64,000 bases of DNA from Coturnix japonica (taxonomy: Eukaryota > Chordata > Aves > Galliformes > Phasianidae): positions 16,499,605 to 16,563,604 of the forward strand of contig NC_029521.1 in assembly GCF_001577835.2 (NCBI RefSeq), read 5' to 3'. The notes beneath the pieces were generated by a model. It ran no database searches. It was not told the DNA's origin and worked only from the letters and a program-made list of their open reading frames with translations. This document shows, piece by piece, positions 40,787-53,000 of this stretch. Position numbers and translations under genes: made by a program. The stretch's first letter is position 1. Each line of letters begins with the position of its first letter.

Positions 40787-42555
40787 AGCCTCTGAGTTGG
40801 AGTTAATTGTACTGGCCTACAGACTCCTGCGGAGTCCTGTACTGAAAGGAAACAAGATGAATCACCCGAAAGTAGTATGTGGGCAAGGTGAAACTCCACA
40901 AGGTAACTCTGACAGAAACAATTCCAAAGTTTCCTCCAAAGACCTTCCTGCTTGAGTTAAAGGTTGCTGGCTTTGCATGTATCGGTTCAGTGGAAAATCA
41001 TCACAGTGCTTTTTGACAGCAACATCTTCAGCAGTAAGCCCTGGTGCTGGCATCAATGGCATTAGCAGCTCCTGACTCAGGGCTGAGTCACGTGCACATG
41101 CAGGAGAGAACCTGCCTCCATTCACTTATGTGAATCAAGAAATAAATGCTGCATGCTGACATACCTGCAACATTACCACTTCACAGCCCTACACATTATC
41201 CCATTACATTCACAAGCTTCTCCTATGCTTGAGCCAGAAGTTTAGGTCCTGTTTTGGATGGACTCCTTCACTTTGTGATGTTCAGGGAGTTACAAGGACC
41301 AGAAACCAGGTCCCAAACCTGCCTGGTGTTCCTCAGAGATGTCAGCTCCCTCCTCATCTTGGAGTGGAGTGTGCAAGGGCAGGAATCTGGCTTCTAGCTA
41401 CCAAACACCAACCTCCATACCACAGGTACAATAGTTGCACTTAGGTTATAGCCTAGTGAATGATTAATATACCTTTAGGAAACTAATTCTAGGCAGCTAC
41501 TCACTCAGTATATGACTTTAATGAATCCTGTTTTGGTGTTGTAGGTAAAACACCAGGGATGTGATTTCACAACTAGCTCTTTGGATTACACACTAATAGG
41601 CCAGATAAAGGAGGCTATACGGCAGCCACACCTCTGAGAAGGCAAGGCAATGAGTGAAGGTCTTTTGTAGCTAACCTGGAGATGTTTAAGGCCTTTGGCA
41701 GATTCAGTCTGGAGATGTGGTCTCTCAGTGCCAAAAACAGCTTAACAGTGTCTCAGTGTTCCAGGCCTGTGTAACTTTTGATAGCTGTTTTGCCTGTACA
41801 AGTCTACAATTCCTTGTGCAATACTCCCAAAAATGTTATCTTACTCATAAGACTGCTGTCACTGACGGCCTTTGCTTTATAAACAACATCTAATAACATA
41901 AGCAGTACTTAAGCAGCACTTTCAACCATGGAAACACAGGCACAAAATGATAAACCATATTTTGTTCTGTGTTCTGCAGCCACAGTTGAGAATGTCTCAA
42001 GTCAATTAATTACAACATTGCTATTTCCTGGAACAGCAGCACATGCAAGAGTTACTCCAGCAGCAGGGAACATGTATCTTTTTAAAAAGGTGCCATAACA
42101 GAGCAGGTGATAGTAACTATCCAGCAAGGCAAAAGCAAACGCACCACATGAATTTGTACTGCCAGAGAAATGTTACTGCAGACACTGTGCAGTTTCTGAC
42201 ATGAAAAGACACCCTGCTTTCTTGCTACCTGCTTGAAGTTATCCGTGATAATAGTGAACTACTGCAAGTTCGGCTTCAGCTGCCATCCCAGCATTTCCCA
42301 CGGTTTCCATTCCTGCGTGGCTGCCACCTGCAAAATACAGTTACCCGAGGCTGTGTAGAGCTACCATATAAAGCTTACTTTTGTTACTCAGAATTATTAG
42401 CAAAAGTAGTAGTTATTTCTCCAAGAACAGCTAAGGCATGAAAACAGCTTAAAAGTCTAAAGAAAAATCAGCTTAGGCAATGTCTTCTAAATTTTACATA
42501 AGACTGTAATAATTCAAATGGGCCATTCAGGTGGCTTTCTTTTCTCCCTAAAAAG

Positions 42556-42650
42556 GATAGGATAGAATCATAGAATGGGTTGGGTTGGAAAGGACCTTAA
42601 AGATTGTCCAGTTCCAACCATTCACCTTGGGCAGTGTTACCAACAACTAG
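42556..42650 (-). repeat. CR1 LINE 3' end, reverse orientation
   Basis: It starts with the reversed CR1 terminus ('gatagaatcatagaatgggt') and continues through 'tggaaaggaccttaaagatt'. This is a short 3' truncated tail of fairly low divergence. Confidence 0.85.
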
Positions 42651-43129
42651 ATAAGGGTTTTAAGTTTATAAAAAATGATATGTCAGACAAGCATACTGAG
42701 AATAATGAGTTGAATGAGATTAAGGCTAAAGCCAGTCTCAAGTAGAAAATAATCAACAACAATTTATTAATTTGAAAACACACTTCCTTAAAAAATCTTC
42801 TTGTGAAATTGAGCAGGTGTGTATATGTTTATATGGCTTAATCTCTACACAGGGCAGCTCCTAAGAAGTTGTACTGCAGCCAAGTAGGCTTTGTTTTTTT
42901 ATACATTGTTGTTTACTTTTTTTTAAAAAAAAAAAAAATCTGATTTATTCAAAATAGTGGTGAGAAAATTTAAGTAACTTTAAGTTCATGAGTCTATAAA
43001 TTTATTCTGTCTCCCATGCATGAAAATCAGTCAGAAAATAATTTTACCACTGACATCTCAGAAATCAAATCTATTACATGACTGAAATACAGAAAAAAGA
43101 TCTGAGACACCAGGTTGCATTTGTTCTAT

Positions 43130-43152
43130 TAAAAAAATAAAAATAAAAATAA
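43130..43152. repeat. (AAAAT)n short tract
   Basis: AAAAT units form a short low-complexity tract. Confidence 0.75.
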
Positions 43153-43448
43153 ATCACATGTTGATTTTTGGGTGGGATAGATGGATCAGGAAACAGAGCA
43201 GATGAAATGAAACATAACTGGAATAGAATAAAATAGAATAAACTTCAGTAAATATAAATGTAATTCCAACTTATGCAACACTTCGAGCATCCACTACTGA
43301 AGAAGTGGAATTGTTGAGGACTGCTCCTGAGCCAGACCTGAAGTCCAAGGATAAATTACTGATTCTGCTTTAAAGCTATGACAGTTTCTCAAATGTATTT
43401 TTTCCCCAACATCTGCTTGCCTCTTCCATATGACAATAAATAAATAAT

Positions 43449-43541
43449 GAAAGAAAAAAAAAAAAGAAAGAAAAGAAAAAGGAAAAGAAAAAGAAAAAAA
43501 AAAGAAAAGAAAAAGGAAAAAAAAAAAAGAAAAAGGAAAAG
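43449..43541. repeat. All-purine GAAA-type tract, 93 bases
   Basis: No pyrimidine occurs on the + strand across this interval. It is made of irregular GAAA, GAAAA and GGAAAA units. The long minus-strand F/L/S-rich open frames over it are an artefact of this composition. Confidence 0.9.
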
Positions 43542-45124
43542 CTGGTACACTGTATGGTCTGGAGAGAGAAACCAATAGTATGGCATGGAAATGTTACTTC
43601 TTCAGATTGGCAATCTGATTTAATTTAATAAATTCTGTGACCAGAAGCACTGGGATTTCACCTGGGGTTTTGGTATATATAACTACCTGATAGGATGTAA
43701 AGGTCTATGGTGGACAGCAGAAAAACAATGACAAGGTAAGAAAACAACTGTGAGGATCATGAAGGCAGAGCAAAAAAATTGTGCGCAGAAAAGCTGAGAA
43801 ACAGGAGGAATGTGGGCTTATGAATGGCTGAAGAAGGATAGGTAGAGGAGAAAACATAACAAAATGTTGATGGATACACAAGAAAACATTGAGAGCAGAG
43901 GACACCAATAGAAGTGCAAGGAAGACTGAAGCACAGAAGAGCAGACAAAGGACAGGAGACAAGCTAGGTCAGGAGCCTCACCTCACAAACAAGGAGAGGT
44001 TAAAGGAAGACTTGCTTCGTTCATCCAAAGCTGAAGTATGGCAACATATGTTTGAATTTGAAACTCCAAATTGTATTGCATAAATTAGGAGTGTTTCTTT
44101 CCTCTTCAGAGGCCAGAAGGCAGACTGAAAAAAGCAAACATACATCAAGCATAAGCATGTCAATACATGACATTAATTAATTAACCTGTATAGCTTTTTT
44201 CAACATCTTCTTGATTCTGAGATGGTTTAAACACATTGTGCAAAACTCCTCTGCTTCTTGCAGCATAGCTGCATGGTTTCATGGGAGGAACAGTGGGACA
44301 AGGTGTGCTACCTCACTGCAGACCTAGGTGACAGAATGGTACACAGAGACAGGGTGTGTATGGGAATGGTACATTTTCATGACACATTTGCAGCAAATCA
44401 GCCTTTCCTCCAACCATTCAGGAGATACGATGCCTCATCATGCCACAATCATATTTGGCAAACAAGGCTTACATAAAATGACCTCCCCTATCTCTTATGA
44501 ATAAGCAAGACAAACATGCCTTACATGGTGCCTGCTATGCAGTGCAGAGAACCTGTTATTTAACTCTGTGTTACTCCAGTAAATCCACATTGTTTTGGTG
44601 GGAAGTATCAGGATAACTGCCTCCAATTTGGTGCACTTACACTACTGACTATGATTAGGAAATGAATGTATGCTTGCATGGTAGCTGAAACACAGTGCAT
44701 TCGGTTTTTCAGAGGAAGTAAGTACTCTGGAATTAGCACATGAATAGCACTAACTTCTGCAGCATGTGCTCTTCACTTCCCCACACAGACTAACTCTCTA
44801 GGTGTTGTGCAGATGGGTGAAAGCACAATGGTCTGTTTTGCGTGTAGTGCATATTAGGAAACATACCATGATCAGAAATTTCTGGCATAAAAGTAGACAT
44901 ACCACTCAAGGTAATTCCAAAACCAAGTATATCAATAATAAAGCTAAAAAGAAATCTAACCTGTGCAACGTGAAAGTTCTGGATACAAAGATATAAAATT
45001 ATTTCTTACATATTCTGAATTATAAGGAGAATATCAGGCCCTATCTGCTTATAATTCATATGGGAAGCAGTCAAGGAGCAAGCCTGGTAGAGCTCAAGAA
45101 AACTGGACAATGCTCTCAGACAAA

Positions 45125-45217
45125 CTGTCTAATTAAGCAGTCCTGTGTGGAGCCAGGGGTTGGACTAAATGATCCTTGTGAGTTTCTTTCAATGCAGGAT
45201 GTTCTATGATTATATAA
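45125..45217 (+). repeat. CR1 LINE 3' terminus
   Basis: The block 'ggggttggactaaatgatcc' followed by 'tgcaggatgttctatgatta' is the CR1 3' end. Only about 90 bases are recognisable. Confidence 0.7.
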
Positions 45218-47132
45218 ATATACTTGCCATGTTTGTAGTAACAATGACAAGCTATAATTTAAATTACAATGTCTTGATGATTAATAAATATACTTATTAA
45301 ACTGCTAGGACTTTATTGAAATGCTGGTCAGTATTTCCCTTAAAATTGGTGCTCACAGTCACATGAGGATGCTGGCCTCAGAGTCATAAAGAAAACCTTG
45401 AGAACGAGGAGCTCCAAATGAGGCAGGTGAGTTTGCTCATGGCTCTGAATGCTGAGAACTGGCTATTCTATACCACCAGGAAAAGGAAAAACTGTTCAAA
45501 ATTTCCCTTGTAAACAATCTTCCATTTTTAATTTGTGTTTTCTGTAATATTCAGCTACAAACAGTAAACAATTTGCAGACAGCAGGTACTCAGAACTTTA
45601 ACTAGTTTATGCCCATCAGTCTTCAGAGGGAAAACTTCTCCACCTGAAAATCTGGTTGCTGCTTCATTAAAACCAAGGGGAAGACACCTGTAAGCCCAGT
45701 TTTCATTCTTTACTAATATTTTTGAGAACAAAATAACCTTGAGCAGATAAGGATAAAACACATGTACCTCCAAGCATGATCTGAGAAGAGGATGGTTCAT
45801 ATACACTGAATGCACACAAAGCCAAGGAGTAATGCCAGGGGCAGGTAGGAAACCCAAGGACATGTAAAACTAAGTGCTTAAACCTATGCTTGGTACTTTC
45901 TGTTGCTGGTTCAACACTTACTGGTGCCTGACACAGCTCCTCATATTGCTACACTCCTCATCTTTGCCCAAGGTCTCACAGGTAGCAGAGTCTAGGGATT
46001 CTGGAAGACAGAAAAAGGAAGGGGAAGTAGATCACTGGTTGACTTTCTCTAGTATGGTCCCTCCAGTATAAGTTGTCATTTATGTGGAACAGAAACATTA
46101 TGACTAGAAGGCTGTACGCACACAACATGTATTGCACGTACACCCTGTATTAATGATTTCATCCACTAGTAGTTGACAGTTGATGTACCACACATAGAAA
46201 TATGTTTGACATAAGCAAACGTAGCTTTGACTTTATTTTCCTCACAAATAAGCTCCAGGGTGTAGTTCCCTGCAGCACCAAATGAAAAAGTACAGACTAA
46301 TCATCACTGAAGCCATGGCAAAGCTGACCTGCTCCACATCCCTGTCAACAGTGGACATTTCTGCATGTGTAACAACCTCCATGATGATGAACACCTGTTT
46401 TATACTGCACATTTCCTGTAAGGCTAAGAGTGAGTACATAACATCAGAGGAACTCATTTATGCAAAACATTTCTACATCTTTACATTTGTGCACGTCTTT
46501 GAAAACAATATAGCTCTAAAAAATCATTTTGCTTTGCAACAGCACAGTCACTTCCCTATACACAAAGGCAGTACAAACCCAGCACCAGCACAGAACCATA
46601 CAGTTATTTTAAGCCTAAGGGAAGATGGTTTAGCTGTCGTCCTAAAGAAACAATGCTCAGGGGATTATCCTCTCTGCGTGTCTGTATGCTCACTGGCAAA
46701 TTTGAGCCCTGTGACCATTTCTCACTGATAGCAGCACATTCCTGGCCAAAAATGACTAAGTCTTCATCTGTTTCATGGGGGGATGGGGAAAAAGGATAGG
46801 GTGACCAAGTAGAAGAGAAGGACTGCAAGCATTTGTAATCGTATCTTATCCAGCATCACTGAGAACAAAGATCAAGAGAAGAAGAGCAAGAGAAATACCC
46901 CTGTCACTGGAAATGTTGAATAGCAACAAGCTGCAAGGTACAAATTGGTAAGAAACCAACATTTGCCATATCTAGTGCTCAAGGAACAATTTTCCAAACA
47001 CAGAAGAATTCTGATGATTAAATGAAAATTTTGAAAGCATTACTAGCTGCAAGAATCTACCTGTCTGTTAAAAAACATCTATAATTGTTACTTTTTCAGA
47101 TATTTATCCCTTTATTTTAAAAGAAAATACTT

Positions 47133-47245
47133 ACAGAATCACAGAATAATAGAATCCATAAAGTTGGTAGGGACCTTTAAAGGTCACCTAATGCAATTCC
47201 CCTGCAATGAACAGGGACATGCACAGCTAGCTCAGGTAATCAGAA
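47133..47245 (-). repeat. CR1 LINE 3' end, reverse orientation
   Basis: The reversed terminus 'acagaatcacagaataatag' is followed by 'gtagggacctttaaaggtca' and 'cctgcaatgaacagggacat', the usual reversed CR1 3' UTR order. Confidence 0.85.
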
Positions 47246-48186
47246 GTCATTACTGACTTCTCCATCTCCAGCAGTTCATTCGCCTAAGTCTCTGCCATCA
47301 CAACTTGTAATAAGAATATTTTTGTCTTTATAGTTCATGTGAATCAATTCCGATATCCCTTAGGCCAGGATTTTAACAATGATTTTCACGTAGTTATCAG
47401 TTACTTACAAGCATTTGGAATGAATACTCAGATTAACAGAAATACAATTTGAAATACAACTCAGACACTGTTCAGACAAGTACTAGGAACAGCCTGTGCC
47501 CAGAATCCTTGCAGACAGAGGTGCCAGCTGGACAAGGGGAAGGAAACAAAAGTCCTGGAAGCTGGAGTGATTTAGGCACAACAGTGATAAACAGCTCAGT
47601 GTCCTACTCACTAACCCCAGCTCAGACTACGGCCTGTCCAGAAAGTTCCAACACAGCCATCATGTGAAGGAGCACCTGAAATTGGTCCTGAATTTTATTT
47701 GTTCTGTTTCTAGGTGGCATTGTGAAACTGTGGTGGTAACGGTATGTTAGAAGTACACTTCCTTCAAATAGCAAGAGAAAGAAACATTGTTGACACAAGA
47801 AAATTGTACCGTGTAGACTCTTCATCTGTTTTTGAAAAGTATCAACTTGGGTTCAGCAGAAAAATTTTTCTTTATAAGAAAAGCTTGTTCTGAAAACACT
47901 AACTGTGTTTGGTATGCAGCTTTGCTATTTAAAGTACATTCTATAGATAAGGTTTAAACACTTCTATCATGTTGTTTTCCTTACAAAAGACCAAAACAAT
48001 ATTCTAATCCCTAAGTGCAAAGTAATCATCTTATTTTATTACTATTTTAAATTACTTTTATGGTGGACTAATTAACGTGGGAAAACTAATTTTGATACCC
48101 ACTCCAGGATGCACCCAATTCAGTTCAGCCTGGGCCAGTTAATAGTGTGCCAAAACACCAGTTTCAACAGAGTACAAAGGATCTGT

Positions 48187-48718
48187 GATGCCATCAGCAC
48201 TGGTGAGGCTGCCCCCTCAACTACTACGTTCAGTCTGGGGCCTTCCGCTTCAAGACAGACAGTAAGGCCCTGGAATGTGTTCAGGGAAAGGCAGTGAAGC
48301 TCTGAAGGGTCTGGAGCAGAAGTGTAATGGGGAGCAGCTGAGGGAAATGGGATTGTTCAGTCAGGAAAACAGGAGGCTCAGGGGAGACTTTATCTCTCTC
48401 TACAACATGCTGAAAAGAGGCTGTAGAGAGGTAGGGGATGGTCTCTTTTCTCAGTTAACAGATAGAACGAGAGGTAATGGCCTCACGTTGTGCCAGGGAA
48501 GGTTCAGGTTGGATATTAGGAAACATTTCTTCTTAGAAAGAGTGGTGATGCACTGGCACAGGCTGCCCAAGGAGGTGGTGGAGTCACTGTTTCTGGAGGT
48601 ATTCAAGAAAAGGGTAGGTGTGGCACTGAAGGACATGGTTGGTGGGTATGGTGATGATGGCTGGCAGCTGGACTAGATGATCTTAGTGGTCTTTTCCAAA
48701 CTTAGTGATTCTATGATC
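48187..48718 (+). repeat. CR1 LINE 3' copy, 5'-truncated
   Basis: About 530 bases run from the end of ORF2 through the 3' UTR. Recognisable blocks are 'gagggaaatgggattgttca', 'caggttggatattaggaaac' and 'gaggtggtggagtcactgtt', with the terminal 'gatgatcttagtggtctttt' and 'gattctatga' unit. It is less diverged than the copy at 572. It lies in the same orientation as the related copy at 60919. Confidence 0.92.
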
Positions 48719-50035
48719 TCCAACTCTCCCAGCAGCCTCTTTCAGTCTCAGGGCAAGCCACTTACTTTAAATTGTACATCTAAAACCACTACTCACTTTC
48801 TACTACCCATCTAAACCTTAAAAGCAGATGGAAAGCTCCTGTAAACGCCAACACAAACCTGACTTGAGCTTTCTGCCCTTTCCCCAGGTGGCTGAGTCTG
48901 TAAGATGTGTGGGCAGGAGTGCAGCACTTCCTAGGCACTGGGAGATGAGGTGTCACCAGGTGTGCAGCATTCCATTCCTCCCAAGCTCTGCCTCTTAGAC
49001 TCTTCACCTATGTTACATAAAATATTCATAACTGCTGATTCAGAGTTATCTCAGTCATCACTTCAGAACACTGTGTCACTCAATCTGGTCACTAGAACTT
49101 GTCCAGACAAGACCATACTATATTCCTTGACAATGAGCATGGGGAATATCTTTCAGGCCTCACAGATGTGGGGAGACTCCCTCACTCAGGCAGTGCCAGT
49201 TGAACACAGCATATCACGTTTTGCACTTGTGTCCCATTGTGCATAGACTCCACCTGAAACTCTCCCTTTGCTTTTGTGAGGCGAAGGGTCCATTACAGGC
49301 CCCAAAGACTCTGCCTGACCACCAAGACCCAGTTGTGCTGGGAGCCAGGATTGCCCCACCCCAGGAACAGGAGAGGGGTGGGAGGCTGAGGGCAGACCTT
49401 GCCCTGCTGGAGAATGCAGTTGTCCTATAGACAGCATGGAGAACACACTAGTAGCCCTTGTTCCTAGTTCTTACTGTATTTTGCTCAGTCTTGACAAACA
49501 ACTCCTCACACCACTATGACATGAAATATTTTTAGGGCTGCAACAGTACATGGAGGGTTCCTTCTGTTTTTGCTGCTGTGTCTCCTTGGAGATGGCTGGC
49601 CAGCAGCTCACACAAGAGTACAGCTGTTACTCAGCTAAACATGCCATCCTCTAGGGAATACTCACTTTGTGAACACTTTGATTGCAAATATAACAAATAA
49701 AGGAAAACGCCCTGGTACTATTCTTGCAACAGCATTAAATTGGGGAACAACATCAGAGTTGAAGAATACAAGAAAAATATACCACCTGTTACTCGTAGGT
49801 AGGCCATTCCAGTTCAGCCCAATGCTCCTTGAAGTCAGAATCTCTTTTTGATGTCAGGGGAGAAAATAACCCAGCAAAGCTCAAGTAGTATCTTCTATAT
49901 CCAGTAGCTCTAAACACTGGATCTAAAATATTTAAGTAATTCATTAAATACTTCATTTGCCAACAAGTCTGTAATAAAAATGTGAATTTAAATGATATCT
50001 TAAATTATGCACACCTCTCAATCTCCTATCTGCAG

Positions 50036-53000
50036 TTTTGATGAGATGACCAAGTTTGATCTTCCAGCAGCCAAAAACTTCATCATGAAGAAGACTGGAC
50101 AGGAAAAACTATACTATATTGGTTACTCACAAGGCACAGTCATTGGTAAGCTACACACAGCAGGCCAACACTTCAGGAAAAGTGTCTTTACAAGAGTAAA
50201 GCCCACTTTAAGACACTGAATATACCTGGGCTTTTTATCAGCTCTTTGCTGGAATGAAAAACACATGATGAGCTGTTTTCAGCATGTAGGCAGGTTTAAT
50301 GTATTGTAAAGATGATTAAACCTAGGGGGTCAAATGCACCACAGCTGTAAACGCTTCAGCTTAGAATTGTACCAGAAATTACTTTGAGCCTTTTTGTTCA
50401 TTTCAAGATTTAAGGATGTGCCCAAACACAGCTGGTTAGCCTAACAAAAAATAAAAAAAACACCCCACAAACAAAATAGGAGGAGGATGGAAAAGAAAGA
50501 GAAGTTGGCCAGTTTGTGGTACCAAAAAAAATAAATAACAGGGATTGAGAGGAAGGAAAAGATCTGCAACTCCCAACAGTATACCAAACACATGTACTTA
50601 CACAAAAGTGTTCATTTATATTTAAATGAACTCAGGAGAAAATTGCAAACGCAAAACATATAAATTAATGTCTCTGAAGCAGGATATAAGACCATAAGCT
50701 AATAATACAAGGAGTAGAGGTACTTCGTACAAAACTTGACTGAAATGCAGCCTCTGAAAAACTAACAGGGCTGCCTGTACCTCTGAGATAGCAGAATAGT
50801 ATAAATAAATACTGAAAAAAGCCTGAGGTACAAAAATTATTTTCTCTTCACTTTTTCTTTATTCCTTCTGCTTTCATTGCTTTTTCAGCAGTGCCAGAAC
50901 TGGCTCAGAAAATCAAACTCTTTCTTGCTTTGGCACCTATCACTGCTATTAACTACGCCAGAAGCCCAGCAGCAAAGTTCCTTTACCTTTCTGAAAACGT
51001 GCTGTGGGTTTGCAGTGTCTTGGCTTCAGGTATAGGATTATCTACACTTGTCTGCATAGCTCTTAAAAGGAACATATAGAAGGTATAGCGCTTTATAAAG
51101 TTTACCCATTTGCAGGTAGGTAGATTCACCTTATGCTTATAGTCCATAAAGGTGATAGGAAAATCTCTTCTGTAGAGCAGTAAGGTAATACTGGAACAAG
51201 TTACCCAGAGAAGCACAGCAGCGCAGACCCCCGAGATTTCCAGCATCCCTCTAGAAAAAGCCACAACCAGCCTGGACTTTTTCTACTTGTAGGAGGACTC
51301 CAGATGAAACTTCCACAAGGTGCTTCCAGGCAACATATTGGTGGCTTCACAAACCAAATTAAAACTTCCTCTGAACTTCAGCTTTTAAAGGAATGAGAGG
51401 AGCTGAATGTCTGAGGAGCTGCCAAGCTACCTACCAGGTGCTGGCTATCAGTAATTCCAAATTCACAGCCATAGAGGATACCCTGATCCCAAGAGCTATT
51501 ACCTCTCATCAGGTATAATTGTTAACATCTTTTAAAGGTATGCCAGCTGTGTGATGATGTGCTGGGAATGGTAGGAAAAAATGTTTCTTGATTTGTCTTT
51601 GCAGATTTGGGCAAACTGGGCTCGCACAAAAAGGTGAAAGGAGGTCAAGGAGGAGAGCATATGACATTTTTTCAGGATAGCACACAGGAGGTTGGGTTTC
51701 TACACACTCTTGGATCTGCCCACAAAATGTCTACTTACTAATCCTATCAGTTGCCACTAATTACAGCAACAAAGAATTAATTTCTTGATATTCGGATCAG
51801 CAAACACTGGTTTGTGTTTGTAATGAGTGTACTTGCTTATTCACTTCATATGAAAATCAGCATCAAATCAGTGTGACAGATAATATTGCAAAGCTACTTA
51901 TGTGTGGAATTATTTGCAAGCATAGAGCTGAAGTGTACACCAGAGTTAACATTTAACACATACCTTCATTAAAAATGATGTAACACAAGTTGGGCAATGC
52001 CTGAGAGGTTGATGCAATGGAAAACACCTAGGATCATTTTTGTTTGCGTTAATATCATTGGACAAAGGAAGAAAATGTGAGAACCAACAAAAGTACTGGG
52101 CAAGAGGAACAGGGTCCAAACACCTTTTTAAAGGAACGTTATACAGTGAACATTCTGAAGTGAATGCTGCCTTTCTCTCACAGGGTTTGCTTGGCAAAAG
52201 AGAATTCTTTCCCCAGACTAAATATCTAAGGAGACTGATAGTCCCCCACTGCATCCACTGTGCTTTTGCAAGGCTTTGTAGAAATGTCTTCTTCAAGGTA
52301 GGGTGCTATAACATGAATAACATTGATGTGGTATGTACAGTTCTTACCAGTTTGAACAACAGTTTTATCTTCTGCTCCCAAAACCTACCTCCTATCCTAT
52401 AGAATAAAGTCAAAACTCTATTTTTCTGCATAACACAGCAGGGAACAGTTCCAGTACCAAGCAGTGCCATCCTCTGTTTGCCCCAGACTGGCAGAGCAGC
52501 ATGGCATGGCTCCTCACAAGAGCACCCAGCACCATCCCTACAACCCACAGCTGCTTCAAGTGCCCCAGTACTCCAGTCTGTCCAATCTGCCAGACCTCAC
52601 CTCAGGCACTGCCTCCTGGCTCATACTGTAACTGCTGGCCTCATTTTAGATCCTCAGTGTGCTGGCACTTCCTGCCAAGTCCAGCTGCAGGCCAGACCAC
52701 CTGGACTTCAAAGTTTTGATACATTACTTCCCAATAAATGCCTCAGAGCGTTCTCTGAGGAACAACCATCCAGAGACTTCTTAAGAAATCCCTGGTGAAC
52801 AAGGATGTGTTTGTTTCCAACACATGTATTGCTCAAGCTGTTGCAGTTCTTTTTGCTTTTCCATTCAACAACGGTTCTCCTGCACATGGAGCCTGCAGCA
52901 GACTCCCAGATAAACCACTTGCTTTGGGAGCAAGACTGCTGACTTTCCACACGGCCTTCTCCATCTGTTAGATTCTTTCAGGTTCTTGATCATCTTGAAA

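Larger units (their letters stand above)
38726..42555. other. Intergenic, no gene recognised
   Basis: No exon was recognised. It contains an A/AAT-rich tract at 40194-40241 and an AT-rich block near 40730-40830 with clustered TAAT-type motifs that resembles a conserved non-coding element. Confidence 0.4.
42651..50035. other. Intergenic before the lipase pseudogene, no gene recognised
   Basis: Apart from the CR1 copies and purine tract listed separately, nothing was recognised. I looked here for the missing lipase exons (the signal-peptide exon, the YHGYP exon and the DAGYDVW exon) and did not find them. Confidence 0.4.

Noticed and set aside
43294-43586. Minus-strand F/L-rich open frames that look like membrane proteins
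   Set aside because: They arise from the purine tract at 43449-43541 and have no flanking gene signals.
45360-45430. Bases resembling the DAG codons of the missing lipase exon
   Set aside because: Similarity stops after a few codons and lacks the GNSRGN motif, so it is not a remnant I can defend.
48275-48676. A 133-codon open frame on the + strand
   Set aside because: It lies wholly inside the CR1 3' copy at 48187-48718 and does not match the ORF2 reading frame; it is a by-product of the repeat.
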